NCBI RefSeq assembly: GCF_000308815.1
Contig: NZ_BAFX01000061.1
Location: forward strand, 45,476-109,475
DNA length: 64,000 nucleotides
Origin: Nocardia concava NBRC 100430
GTDB taxonomy: Bacteria; Actinomycetota; Actinomycetes; Mycobacteriales; Mycobacteriaceae
Reading direction: 5' to 3'
Below, piece by piece: positions 55,931-63,999 of the stretch; within the stretch, counting starts at the first letter, position 1, and each line of letters starts with the position of its first letter. The translations under genes and the position numbers were made by a program. The notes under the pieces were generated by a model. The model was not told the origin of the DNA. It did not search any database and was given only the letters and a program-made list of their open reading frames with translations.

Positions 55931-56992
55931 TCAAGAGTGTGCCTTTCGTGCCGTGATCACCAGATGTGTTCCGTCGGAGTGTGGATCCGCCATCCGATGC
56001 GCCCGCACCCCGAACACCGCGTCGAGCACCTCGGCGCGTAACGCCGTCACCGGCGGTTCGAGCGGATGAGCCCGGCCTTCGTGAACCACCAGCACCCGAT
56101 CGCAATACCGATCCGCCAACGCCAGATCATGCAGACTCATCACCACCGTCTGCTCCAATTCCCGAGCCAGCGCCAGCAATTCGAGCTGATGCGTGATGTC
56201 CAGATGATTGGTCGGCTCATCCAGCAACAACACCGGCGTCTCCTGCGCCAACGCCCGCGCCAGCAGCACCCGCTGCCGCTCCCCACCGGACAGACGCCCA
56301 ACCGCGCGCTCCTCGAAGCCCGCGAGATCCACCAGCCGCAGCGCCCGCTCCACGGCCGCGCGTTCCTGCGGTCCGCCCGCACCCCACGGCGGCAGATACG
56401 GACTTCGCCCCAACGCCACCAGCTCCCCGACCAGCAAATCCGCGGGCGGCTGCTCATCCTGCCCAACCAAACTCACCAGCCGAGCACGGTCCCGCGCCGA
56501 AACCGCATGCAGCGGAACGTCGTCCACCAAAACCTCACCCGCACCCGGCGTGATCAGCCCCGCCAGCGTCCGCAACAGCGTGGTCTTCCCCGCCCCATTG
56601 GGCCCCACGATCCCGACGGTCTCTCCCGGCCGCACCTCGAAGTCCACACCGCTCAGCACGCTCCGCCGCCCCGCCACGCAATCCATGCGCCGCACCCGCA
56701 GCGATCCGCCGGTGCCCGCCGCGCTTCCCCGCCTCGTGACATGCGCGGTGTCCGACCTTCGGTCGCGGGCATCGTTCCGTTCGGGACGCGGCCCGAACCC
56801 CCACCAGCGACCGGGATGCGCTGGCGCCGCCACTGCGTTGGTGTCGACTGGCGCCGGCTTCTCGCCTGCGTCGCCCGGATTCGCGCCGTCGCGCGAACCC
56901 GTCGTACCGCTGGCGCAGGTGGTCCGGGTCGGTACCGGGTTGGCTGGCATTTCGTCCGCAGCCGCTGTCGAAGGTGGATTGTCGGGCCTCAT
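55931..56992 (-). CDS. btuD: Corrinoid ABC transporter, ATP-binding protein with N-terminal extension
   Basis: 353 residues. Walker A GPNGAGKTT (130-138), Q-loop VGQDEQPPA, signature LSGGERQRV and Walker B VLLLDEPTNHLD. The ABC domain starts only at about residue 98; the first part is low-complexity, Pro/Ala/Arg-rich and probably disordered. ATG 56992 overlaps the permease stop (ATGA). A shorter internal start (e.g. near MDCVAGRRSV) would give a usual length and is possible. Confidence 0.85.
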   Translation of the reverse strand: MRPDNPPSTAAADEMPANPVPTRTTCASGTTGSRDGANPGDAGEKPAPVDTNAVAAPAHPGRWWGFGPRPERNDARDRRSDTAHVTRRGSAAGTGGSLRVRRMDCVAGRRSVLSGVDFEVRPGETVGIVGPNGAGKTTLLRTLAGLITPGAGEVLVDDVPLHAVSARDRARLVSLVGQDEQPPADLLVGELVALGRSPYLPPWGAGGPQERAAVERALRLVDLAGFEERAVGRLSGGERQRVLLARALAQETPVLLLDEPTNHLDITHQLELLALARELEQTVVMSLHDLALADRYCDRVLVVHEGRAHPLEPPVTALRAEVLDAVFGVRAHRMADPHSDGTHLVITARKAHS

Positions 56993-58020
56993 GCGGCACC
57001 GAAGTTGTAGCGGCGCCGGCCCATGAGCAGGAGGAAGGCCGGGGCTCCGATGAGGCCGGTCAGGACGCCGACGGGGATCTCGGTGGGGCGGACCAGGACT
57101 CGGGTAGCGGCGTCGGCGACCACCAGGAACGCCGCTCCGCAGAGGGCGCTCGCCGGGAGGAGGGCGCGGTGGCGGGGGCCGACCAGTAGCCGTGCCGCGT
57201 GGGGGACCACCAGGCCGACGAAGCCGATGCCGCCGGAGACCGCTACCAGGACTCCGACCAGGACGGCGAGCAGGATGAACAAGGCGATTCGCAGCTCGCG
57301 CACGGGAATTCCGAGGGAGGCGGCAGTGTCGGGGCCGAGCTCGAGGGCGTCGAGCCAGTTCGCGGCGAGCAGCAGAGCCGTCAGCGCGGCGGCAACCACG
57401 GTGGCGGGAAAGAGGATTCGGGTCCAGTCCGCGCCTGAGAGGCTGCCGAGGAGCCAGAACAGGACGGATTGGGCGGCGGCGGGCTCGCTGCTGCGGAAGA
57501 TCAGATAGCTGCTGAAGGCGGCGAAGGCGGAACCGAGAACGGTTCCGGTGAGCACCAAACGCAGTGGGGTGAGCCCACCTTGGGCCATGGCGATCAGGAA
57601 GACGGCCGCGGCGGCGGCCAACGCCCCGGCGAGCGCGCCCGCCGACAATGCCCACAGTCCGGCCCCGGCGAACAGACCGGAGGTGATGACCGCCGCCGCG
57701 CCGACACCCGCGCCGGAGGAGACGCCCAGCAGGTAGGGATCGGCGAGCGGGTTGCGCACCAGGGTCTGCATAGCCGCCCCGGCGACGGCCAGCCCGGCCC
57801 CGACGATCGCCGCGAGAATCGTTCGCGGCACCCGCAATTGCCACACGATGGTGTCGAGCCCGAGATCCGCGGACACTCCGCCGCCGATCCGATGCGCCAG
57901 CACGCCGACCACATCGCGCACCGGAATGTTCTCCGACCCGAACCCGGTCGCCACCACCATGGCGGCGAGCAGCGCAATCCCCATGACGGGCAGGGCGATC
58001 GATGCGCGCGCACGCCTCAT
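56989..58020 (-). CDS. btuC: Corrinoid ABC transporter, permease (FecCD family)
   Basis: 343 residues, about nine to ten helices, BtuC/FecCD type: LRVPRTILAAIVGAGLAVAGA, MQTLVRNPLADPYLLGVSSGAG, and GLVVPHAARLLVGPRHR. The frame continues to 58149, but that part is the riboswitch; GGAGG seven bases before ATG 58020 fixes the start. First gene of the operon. Confidence 0.92.
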   Translation of the reverse strand: MRRARASIALPVMGIALLAAMVVATGFGSENIPVRDVVGVLAHRIGGGVSADLGLDTIVWQLRVPRTILAAIVGAGLAVAGAAMQTLVRNPLADPYLLGVSSGAGVGAAAVITSGLFAGAGLWALSAGALAGALAAAAAVFLIAMAQGGLTPLRLVLTGTVLGSAFAAFSSYLIFRSSEPAAAQSVLFWLLGSLSGADWTRILFPATVVAAALTALLLAANWLDALELGPDTAASLGIPVRELRIALFILLAVLVGVLVAVSGGIGFVGLVVPHAARLLVGPRHRALLPASALCGAAFLVVADAATRVLVRPTEIPVGVLTGLIGAPAFLLLMGRRRYNFGAA

Positions 58021-58064
58021 CGATGAACCTCCACAGGCAAATCGCGGCCTCTCCAGAGTTCTAC

Positions 58065-58190
58065 GCGGCGGGGGAGGTCTGACTCGCACGGCTCGAAAGC
58101 CGTACTCACAGTGGCGCGACCGTCCCGGAATTACACCGGATTCCCACACCCACCGACGATGACGCCGAAACTCTACCGTCCGGAATCTTT
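58065..58190 (-). promoter_or_regulatory. Cobalamin riboswitch
   Basis: Read on the minus strand: GGGAATCCGGTG (58134-58145) followed by AATTCCGGGACGG, CGCGCCACTGTGAGTACG, a CGGCTTTCGAGCCG hairpin and the B12-box core AGTCAGA (58078-58084). These are the conserved blocks of the AdoCbl riboswitch in the usual order, 45-170 bases before btuC. The outer limits are approximate. Cobalamin binding should reduce expression, by terminating transcription or hiding the GGAGG near 58030. Confidence 0.92.
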
Positions 58191-58264
58191 ACACCCTCCA
58201 GCCGCCCGGGGCTCGAGACATTCTCGCCATCCGGCTGCCCGTGCTTCGCGGTAGTTTGGTGCGC

Positions 58265-58386
58265 ATGAACGTGGTTCGCGGCCTGGTCGGCGTCCTCACC
58301 GCCGCGGTGTTCCTGGCCACCGGGCTGACGTGGCAGGCGGCGGACGACGGGGCCTGGACGGGTGCACCCTCTACGTCATGCCCTAG
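58265..58386 (+). pseudogene. Possible small secreted/membrane peptide gene with a one-base frameshift
   Basis: ATG 58265 opens a frame with a signal-like start (MNVVRGLVGVLTAAVFLATG) to ...DDGAWTG near 58362, then continues without stop antisense into bioQ, which is unnatural. Adding one G to the GGG run at 58360-58362 would give CTLYVMP and a stop at 58384, a 41-residue peptide ending just before the bioQ stop. This may be a degraded gene or a sequence error. The rest of the gap 58191-58264 holds nothing recognised. Confidence 0.3.
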
Positions 58387-58393
58387 GCCGATT

Positions 58394-58978
58394 TCAGCGG
58401 ACGCGGCTGCCCAACAGGTGGCGGACGCCGCTGATGAAGAGTTGGAGGCCGAAGTCGAAGCGGGAGGTGGCGTCGGTGGTGTCGTACAGCGGGGAATGTT
58501 CTTCCGCGAGTGCGCCTACGGAGTCCATTTGGATGCGGGACTGTTCGTCGACGGTTTGGCCGAGGACGTAGTAGAGCAGGGTGTAGGCCGAGAGGTCGGC
58601 TTCCTCGCGGGTCATGCCGGCGCGAATCGCGGCGCTGGCCAGGCGTTCCCGGCCCTTGCTGGTGGTGAGGCGGGACGCGTAGGTGGCCGAGACCAGTTCC
58701 GCGCCGTCGCGGTAGGCGAGCAGGCATTCGCGCAGTCGATGCGCCAATTCGGTGATCTGCTTGGACCATTCGTCGGCGGCGACCGGCTCGTCCATGGGCG
58801 CGAGGATGCGGTCGGCGACCGCGCCGAGCAGCGCCTGCTTGTTGGGGAAGTGCCAGTACAGCGCGCCCGGCTGGACGTGCAGTGACGTCGCCAGGCGGCG
58901 CATGGTCAGATCGGCCAGTCCGTACTGGTCGAGAATGGCGATTGCCCCGTCGACCACGTCCGTGCGGTGGAGTTGCAC
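58394..58978 (-). CDS. bioQ: Biotin regulon repressor, TetR family
   Basis: 194 residues. TetR helix-turn-helix: [21 protein letters not shown], residues about 25-45; TetR_C region with [16 protein letters not shown]. It is divergent from bioB with a perfect TGAAC-N3-GTTCA box between, exactly the genomic setting of BioQ in mycobacteria. BioQ binds these boxes and represses bio genes. GTG 58978 chosen; frame extends to 59062 without family support and would cross the operator. Confidence 0.88.
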   Translation of the reverse strand: MQLHRTDVVDGAIAILDQYGLADLTMRRLATSLHVQPGALYWHFPNKQALLGAVADRILAPMDEPVAADEWSKQITELAHRLRECLLAYRDGAELVSATYASRLTTSKGRERLASAAIRAGMTREEADLSAYTLLYYVLGQTVDEQSRIQMDSVGALAEEHSPLYDTTDATSRFDFGLQLFISGVRHLLGSRVR

Positions 58979-59033
58979 TGAAAAACCCGACCCTCTCGTG
59001 TTCCCGCTCACGTTCCGGACTGCTAGCCTACCC

Positions 59034-59046
59034 TGAACACCGTTCA
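59034..59046. promoter_or_regulatory. BioQ box between bioQ and bioB
   Basis: TGAAC-ACC-GTTCA, followed by AG, in the divergent gap 58979-59088. It should control bioB and autoregulate bioQ. Confidence 0.9.
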
Positions 59047-59088
59047 AGTTGCTCGGCCACACGGCCGCACGAAGGGATTCGCACGGAC

Positions 59089-60126
59089 ATGACCCAGGCA
59101 GCCGTCACCACCGAAGCCGCTAGCACCGCAGGCGATGACATTCTCGCCATCGCCCGCGAGCAGGTGCTCGAGCGCGGCGTCGGCCTGACCCAGGAGCAGA
59201 CCCTCGAGGTGCTGCGGCTCGGCGACGACCGGCTCGAGGAGCTGCTCGGCCTGGCCCACGACGTGCGCATGAAGTGGTGCGGTCCGGAGGTCGAGGTCGA
59301 GGGCATCATCTCACTCAAGACCGGCGGCTGCCCCGAGGACTGCCACTTCTGTTCGCAGTCCGGCCTTTTCCAGTCGCCCGTGCGCGCCGCCTGGCTCGAC
59401 ATCCCCTCCCTCGTCGAGGCCGCCAAGCAGACCGCGAAGACCGGCGCCACCGAATTCTGCATCGTGGCCGCGGTGCGCGGTCCGGACGAGCGCCTGATGG
59501 CGCAGGTCGCCGCGGGCGTGGAGGCCATCCGCAATGAGGTCGACATCCAGGTCGCCTGCTCGCTGGGCATGCTCAACCAGGAGCAGGTCGATCAGCTGGC
59601 GGCCATGGGCGTGCACCGCTACAACCACAACCTCGAGACCGCGCGCTCGCACTTCCCGAACGTGGTCACCACCCACACTTACGACGAGCGCTGGGAGACC
59701 CTGCGCATGGTGCGCGAGGCCGGCATGGAGGTCTGCTGCGGCGGCATCCTCGGCATGGGCGAATCCCTGGAGCAGCGTGCGGAATTCGCCGCCGACCTGG
59801 CCTCGCTCCAGCCCGACGAGGTGCCGCTGAACTTCCTCAACCCGCGCCCGGGCACCCCGTTCGGCGATCTCGAGGTGCTGCCCGCGTCCGACGCGCTGCG
59901 CGCCGTCGCCGCCTTCCGCCTCGCCATGCCGCGCACCATCCTGCGCTTCGCCGGCGGCCGCGAGATCACCCTCGGCGACCTGGGCGCCAAGCAGGGCATT
60001 CTGGGCGGCATCAACGCCGTCATCGTCGGCAACTACCTGACCACCCTGGGCCGCCCGGCCGAGTCGGATATCGATCTGCTCGGCGAGCTGAAGATGCCGA
60101 TCAAGGCGCTCAACGAAACCCTCTGA
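59089..60126 (+). CDS. bioB: Biotin synthase
   Basis: 345 residues. Radical-SAM enzyme inserting sulfur into dethiobiotin. Cluster motif [12 protein letters not shown] (Cys81, 85, 88). Auxiliary-cluster region: [12 protein letters not shown] and [21 protein letters not shown], with conserved Arg in [11 protein letters not shown]. The Cys set and length are those of mycobacterial BioB. ATG 59089 downstream of the BioQ box; followed by bsaP. Confidence 0.97.
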   Translation: MTQAAVTTEAASTAGDDILAIAREQVLERGVGLTQEQTLEVLRLGDDRLEELLGLAHDVRMKWCGPEVEVEGIISLKTGGCPEDCHFCSQSGLFQSPVRAAWLDIPSLVEAAKQTAKTGATEFCIVAAVRGPDERLMAQVAAGVEAIRNEVDIQVACSLGMLNQEQVDQLAAMGVHRYNHNLETARSHFPNVVTTHTYDERWETLRMVREAGMEVCCGGILGMGESLEQRAEFAADLASLQPDEVPLNFLNPRPGTPFGDLEVLPASDALRAVAAFRLAMPRTILRFAGGREITLGDLGAKQGILGGINAVIVGNYLTTLGRPAESDIDLLGELKMPIKALNETL

Positions 60127-60135
60127 GATATAACG

Positions 60136-60162
60136 GGGTGCGGGGGTTCGGCCGCCGCACCC
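60136..60162. terminator. Hairpin between bioB and bsaP
   Basis: GGGTGCGG (60136-60143) and CCGCACCC (60155-60162) form an 8-pair stem with an 11-base loop, without a U-run. Ten bases after the bioB stop; may reduce but need not stop read-through into bsaP. Confidence 0.4.
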
Positions 60163-60235
60163 ATCCCATAACGTAGTGGGTGGGGGGTTTGCCCCAGGAT
60201 GCTGCCCGAGTTCGAGACACGAAGGATCCATCGAG

Positions 60236-60457
60236 GTGGTCGTGGAGATCGAGGAGCGCTACAACCCGTTCACCGGGAAGCGGGTCGTGCCGGGTCTGGA
60301 GGATCCGGTCCCGCCCGCCGCCGCATTGGGCTTGGAGCCGCCGCGTTTCTGTGAGCAGTGTGGTCGCCGCATGATCGTGCAGGTCAGTCCAGACGGCTGG
60401 TGGGCGAAATGCTCCCGCCACGGGGTGCTCGACTCCACGAGCCTGGAACACCGCTAG
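60236..60457 (+). CDS. bsaP: Biotin synthase auxiliary protein
   Basis: 73 residues. [13 protein letters not shown] at the N-terminus, then [19 protein letters not shown] and KCSRHG: Cys39, Cys42, Cys59 and His62 are a likely metal or Fe-S ligand set. Matches the small mycobacterial protein (Rv1590) reported to be required by BioB, and the order bioB-bsaP-DUF2567 equals Rv1589-1591 as I recall it. GTG 60236 or GTG 60242. Confidence 0.82.
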   Translation: MVVEIEERYNPFTGKRVVPGLEDPVPPAAALGLEPPRFCEQCGRRMIVQVSPDGWWAKCSRHGVLDSTSLEHR

Positions 60458-61176
60458 TGGCAACCGCACTCACCGCCGAGCCGGGCGGGCTACGCGTCGC
60501 TGTCGTGATGCGGGAAGTGCGCGCGGCGGCGGTGGTGTTCGCCGCGCTGGCCGCGGTGAGCGCGCTGGCCGGTGTGGTCTGGGCGTTTCTGGCGCCCGCC
60601 GAGCAGTTGCTGGTGGTCGAGCCGGACCGCGGCACCGCCCTGACCGGTGAGAGCATGCACCGGTTCGACGCCCTGGCGATCTTCGTGCTGATCGGCATCG
60701 TGCTCGGTGTGGTCGGGACGGCGGCGGTGTGGCGCTGGCGCAAGGTGCGCGGCCCGATTCTGTTGCTGGGCATCCTGTTCGGGTCGCTGGTGGGTGCGTT
60801 CCTCACCAAGGTCGTGGGTGAGGCGGTCGCCGAGCAGCTGCACACCCGGCCCAAGCATCCGGCGGTGCACACCATCGTGGAATTCGCGCCGTCGGTGGAG
60901 GGGTGGGCCGCGCTCATCGCCCAGCCGCTCGCGGCTTCGGTGGTGGTGCTGCTGCTCACCGCGCTGAGCACCTCCGATGATCTGGGCACCGGCGAATACC
61001 TGCCCCTCGGCGGGCAGCGACCGGAACCGGTGATCATCGCACCGCCGCAATACGGTTCGGCCATCAGCTACGGCCCGTACCCGGGTTCCAACGGCGGTAC
61101 CCAGTTCACCCCGCGCGATCCCGTCGTGCCTTTCGAGTCGCCGGGCTCGGTCCCGGAATCCGACACCACTCGCTGA
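60457..61176 (+). CDS. DUF2567 membrane protein
   Basis: 239 residues with about four membrane helices (AAVVFAALAAVSALAGVVWA, FDALAIFVLIGIVLGVVG, GPILLLGILFGSLVGAFL, QPLAASVVVLLLTAL) and a Pro/Gly-rich tail. DUF2567, the Rv1591-type neighbour of bsaP. Function unknown. GTG 60457 overlaps the bsaP stop by one base (TAGTG), so it is co-translated. Confidence 0.82.
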   Translation: MATALTAEPGGLRVAVVMREVRAAAVVFAALAAVSALAGVVWAFLAPAEQLLVVEPDRGTALTGESMHRFDALAIFVLIGIVLGVVGTAAVWRWRKVRGPILLLGILFGSLVGAFLTKVVGEAVAEQLHTRPKHPAVHTIVEFAPSVEGWAALIAQPLAASVVVLLLTALSTSDDLGTGEYLPLGGQRPEPVIIAPPQYGSAISYGPYPGSNGGTQFTPRDPVVPFESPGSVPESDTTR

Positions 61177-61273
61177 GCCTGTACTCCGGGCCTCGGCAAT
61201 ATTCGCTGGAGCTCCGGCGTTGTACCCCTTACCGTGTTCGAGTTCACCGAACCGAATCACCCTGGGGGACCCC

Positions 61274-61438
61274 ATGAAGACCGCACCCGCCGATCGCGGC
61301 GCGCCCGCACCGGCGGAGCGCCCGGATCTCACGGCCTGGCGCCAACGCCACGAACTCCGCAGATCCAATGCCGCCCAGCCCATCCCGAACGGGCGCCGCT
61401 ACAAGCGCACCACCAAGCATCGCAATCGCGACCAGTAG
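61274..61438 (+). CDS. Small basic hypothetical protein
   Basis: 54 residues (MKTAPADRGAPAPAERPDL ... RRYKRTTKHRNRDQ), strongly basic at the C-terminus. No family. ATG 61274 follows CTGGGGGACCCC. A short ORF, so less certain. Confidence 0.45.
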   Translation: MKTAPADRGAPAPAERPDLTAWRQRHELRRSNAAQPIPNGRRYKRTTKHRNRDQ

Positions 61439-61491
61439 CGTCCTGACCTGCGCATAGCTTATTTCGGTGGCCGTGGACCGTCATAACGGTC

Positions 61492-61875
61492 ATGACCAAA
61501 GCCATGTGCACGTCGGTGCTGACCATCGCCATTCCCGTCTCCGACCAGGATCGGACCAAGGAGTTGCTCGAGGCGCTCGGACTGAAGACCCGGCTCGACG
61601 CCGAACTCCAGCCCGGATTCCGCTGGGTCGAACTGGAATTGCCCGGCGGCGGCGCCTCGCTCTCCCTGGTCCGGGCCGACTCGAACCTGCCGCTGGGCAT
61701 CGACACCGGAATCCGCCTGGCCACCCCCGACGCCCGCGCCGTCCACGCCGCCCTCTCCGATCTCGGCTGCCGCGTCGGCGAGCTGCTCGAGTGGGAGACC
61801 GCGCCGCTGATGTTCGCGTTCACCGATCCGGACGGGAATCGCTTCTACGTCACGCAGGACGACGCTGATCGGTAG
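61492..61875 (+). CDS. VOC family protein
   Basis: 127 residues, one glyoxalase/bleomycin-type domain: VLTIAIPVSDQDRTKELLEALG, ELPGGGASLSLVRA, and FTDPDGNRFYVTQ at the end. The metal-ligand positions of classic glyoxalases are not clearly conserved. Substrate unknown. Confidence 0.85.
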   Translation: MTKAMCTSVLTIAIPVSDQDRTKELLEALGLKTRLDAELQPGFRWVELELPGGGASLSLVRADSNLPLGIDTGIRLATPDARAVHAALSDLGCRVGELLEWETAPLMFAFTDPDGNRFYVTQDDADR

Positions 61876-61883
61876 CCGAAACA

Positions 61884-61914
61884 GCCCCTCGGCGAAGAGG
61901 TTTCACCGAGGGGC
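61884..61914. terminator. Convergent hairpin terminator
   Basis: GCCCCTCGG (61884-61892) and CCGAGGGGC (61906-61914), a perfect 9-pair stem, 13-base loop. It sits between the convergent VOC and HD genes and overlaps the last codons of the latter. Confidence 0.6.
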
Positions 61915-62412
61915 GTCCAGGCTGATCGCCGCGTCCAGGCGGCTCCACATGCGCGCGACCGTCTCGTTTCCGGGGAGCAGGCCGCCGAGTCGTCCCCGGA
62001 ATTCCAGATACTCGGCCTGATACATCGGCAGGAAGCGGGTTCCCGCGCTCGCTTCGACATTGGCGATCCGGTCAGCCAATTTGACGATGACCGCCGACGG
62101 GTAGAGGCCGATCTTGCGATAGATCTCTCCGTTGCGCTCCTGCCGGTTCTCGCCGATTCCCGTTACGGCCCAGACGAGTTCGGTGACGGTCTCCCCGAAC
62201 GCCGCCTCGAGCTCGGTCTTGGTGACGTCCGTGTCCTCCAGCACGTCGTGCAGCCAGGCGGCGACTCCGAAATCGCCTTCGATCCCGAAGTCCGCCAACA
62301 CGGCGCGCACCGCCGTCAGATGAACCACGTACGGTTGTCCGCCATACTTCTGATCCCCGTGTGCCGCTTCGGCATAACTACGAGCGATACCTTCGATTCC
62401 CCCGATATCCAT
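61903..62412 (-). CDS. HD-domain hydrolase, MESH1-like (possible small alarmone hydrolase)
   Basis: 169 residues. HGDQKYGGQPYVVHL, HD pair in AAWLHDVLEDT (His55, Asp56, Glu59, Asp60) and VKLADRIANVE match the ppGpp-hydrolase domain of RelA/SpoT and the stand-alone MESH1 group; no synthetase domain. It could degrade (p)ppGpp or another nucleotide. ATG 62412. Confidence 0.8.
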   Translation of the reverse strand: MDIGGIEGIARSYAEAAHGDQKYGGQPYVVHLTAVRAVLADFGIEGDFGVAAWLHDVLEDTDVTKTELEAAFGETVTELVWAVTGIGENRQERNGEIYRKIGLYPSAVIVKLADRIANVEASAGTRFLPMYQAEYLEFRGRLGGLLPGNETVARMWSRLDAAISLDAPR

Positions 62413-62519
62413 GCCGCCGAACCTACCGGACTCCGGGATGACCTACCCGGCAATAAATTTCGGGGTGGGGGGCGGCGCCACCCACCCCGCTCGAGCCTCG
62501 GCCGCTCAGCGGCCGGGCC

Positions 62520-63254
62520 TCACTTCAAATGTCGGGCGAAGAACTGGTTTCCGGCTTCTCCCGCCCACGGCGGAACGCCGGTGTGCCCGCCCATATTCGC
62601 GTTCAGCGCTTTCTCCTTGGAGCCGAAGGCGTCGAACAGATCCAGGGCCATCTGCCGGTCGTTGCCTTCGTCGTCCCACTGCAGCAGGACGTGTAGCGGG
62701 ATGGTGACCTGCCGGGCCTCCTCGAAAATCACACGGGGAACGTAGCTTCCGGCGAACAGGACGGCGGCCGAGATACGCGGTTCGACCACGGCCAGCCGGG
62801 TGCCGACCGAGATCACCCCGCCCGAGTATCCGACCGGGCCGCCGATCTCGGGTAGTTCGAGCAGGGCGTCCAGGGTGGCCCGCCATTCCGCGACCGCGGG
62901 ATCGAGCAGTGGGAGGACGAGCCGGTCGACGATGTCGTCGGTGACCGGCTCGCCCGCCGCCAACGCCCGGTGCAGGTCAGCGACGGCCTGGTCGACCACG
63001 GGAATCCGGGGCCGGTCTCCGTTGCCGGGGAGTTCGATGGTGGCCGCGGCATAACCCTCCGCGACGGTGTGCCGCGCCCGGCCCGCCAGTCGCGGGTACG
63101 CCTTGCGCAGTCCGAGGGGAGGGGGTCCGAGCAGGATCAGCGGGACCGGAGCGGAGACGGACGCAGGCGTCCACAGGATGCCGGTGATCTCGCCGAGAGT
63201 GAATTCGCGCTCGACAACCCCGTCATCGAACCGCTTCTCAGAAATGAATTGCAT
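62520..63254 (-). CDS. Alpha/beta hydrolase, dienelactone-hydrolase-like
   Basis: 244 residues. LILLGPPPLGL (oxyanion region), nucleophile elbow VGYSGGV, and a His in NMGGHTGVPP; acid probably in LQWDDEGND. Cytoplasmic, substrate unknown. ATG 63254 ends MQFISEKRFDD. Confidence 0.8.
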   Translation of the reverse strand: MQFISEKRFDDGVVEREFTLGEITGILWTPASVSAPVPLILLGPPPLGLRKAYPRLAGRARHTVAEGYAAATIELPGNGDRPRIPVVDQAVADLHRALAAGEPVTDDIVDRLVLPLLDPAVAEWRATLDALLELPEIGGPVGYSGGVISVGTRLAVVEPRISAAVLFAGSYVPRVIFEEARQVTIPLHVLLQWDDEGNDRQMALDLFDAFGSKEKALNANMGGHTGVPPWAGEAGNQFFARHLK

Positions 63255-63448
63255 GGTCGTGCCTTTCAGGAGTGCACATGAACGGCGCTCCCGGACGACC
63301 TACCGCCCGACCATGACCCCAGAGAGGAGCACCCACGTCGATACAGCATTCACGGGTACCACCTCCTCGTTCTCTTGCACGGCCTCGGGAACCGTAGCAG
63401 CACCCTCCACCCTCCGCCAAGCCATTTACAACCAGCTCACAAGATCAA

Positions 63449-63525
63449 CCGGCCTGAGCCGACACTATCGCCGCGTAGATGGCGAAAATCGCAGTTGAAC
63501 GGCGAATAGTGTGCGCTCAGGCCGG
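63449..63525. repeat. Distant inverted repeat before the repeat-protein stop
   Basis: CCGGCCTGAGC (63449-63459) and GCTCAGGCCGG (63515-63525), perfect 11-base arms with 55 bases between. In the 277-base gap 63255-63531, which holds no gene that I can support. It may be the terminator region of the gene ending at 63532. Confidence 0.4.
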
Positions 63526-63531
63526 CTCCCA

Positions 63532-63999
63532 CTACTTCTTGCCCGGCACCTTCATACCCGCCTTGAACCCCAGCCCACCCACCTTGGCAGCGGGCGGCTC
63601 GGTCACACCGTTGCCGTCGAAGGCGTCGGTCGCGGCGGAGATGCCATTGCTCCCCGAATCCCTCGGGCCGGGTCGCTTCAGTCCGGACTTCATGGCCAGA
63701 CCCTTGGCCGCGATGGCCGGCTTGACCGCGGCGGCGGGCGCGGTCTGAGCGGGAGTCGTGGCGGCGGAAGCGGATTCGTCGGCCTTCGCGCCGGGAGCCT
63801 TGGTGGCGCCCTTCATCTGCAGGCCCTTTCCGCCGGGTGCCTTGAGCCCGCTCTTCATACCGAGTCCGGCGGGCTTGGCGGTCGGACTCGGGTGAGCCTT
63901 CTCGGCGGCCGGGGTGGATTCGGTGGGAGGTTCGGCGACCGCGGCCTCGGCCTTGACGGGTTCGGGTGCGGCAGTATCGGATTCGCGGCTCGCCGCGGC
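63532..63999 (-). CDS. Ala/Pro-rich protein with GLxMKxGxKxPG repeats (5' part outside window)
   Basis: The last 155 residues of a protein whose frame stays open to the window edge. Low-complexity Ala/Pro/Glu/Thr linkers separate copies of a short motif: AGLGMKSGLKAPG, KGLQMKGATKAPG, KGLAMKSGLKRPG and GGLGFKAGMKVPGKK at the end. It carries no membrane helix in this part. No family recognised; the regular basic repeats suggest binding of an acidic partner or a polymer. Confidence 0.7.
   Translation of the reverse strand, partial: AAASRESDTAAPEPVKAEAAVAEPPTESTPAAEKAHPSPTAKPAGLGMKSGLKAPGGKGLQMKGATKAPGAKADESASAATTPAQTAPAAAVKPAIAAKGLAMKSGLKRPGPRDSGSNGISAATDAFDGNGVTEPPAAKVGGLGFKAGMKVPGKK

Noticed and set aside
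55931..57844. Reading the BtuD frame upstream through btuC
   Set aside because: The region before 56992 is the permease gene in another frame.
54897..58020. Iron-siderophore or F420-precursor transporter
   Set aside because: The protein families would allow it, but the cobalamin riboswitch points to corrinoids.
58021..58149. N-terminal extension of btuC
   Set aside because: It covers the cobalamin riboswitch, and GGAGG before ATG 58020 marks the real start.
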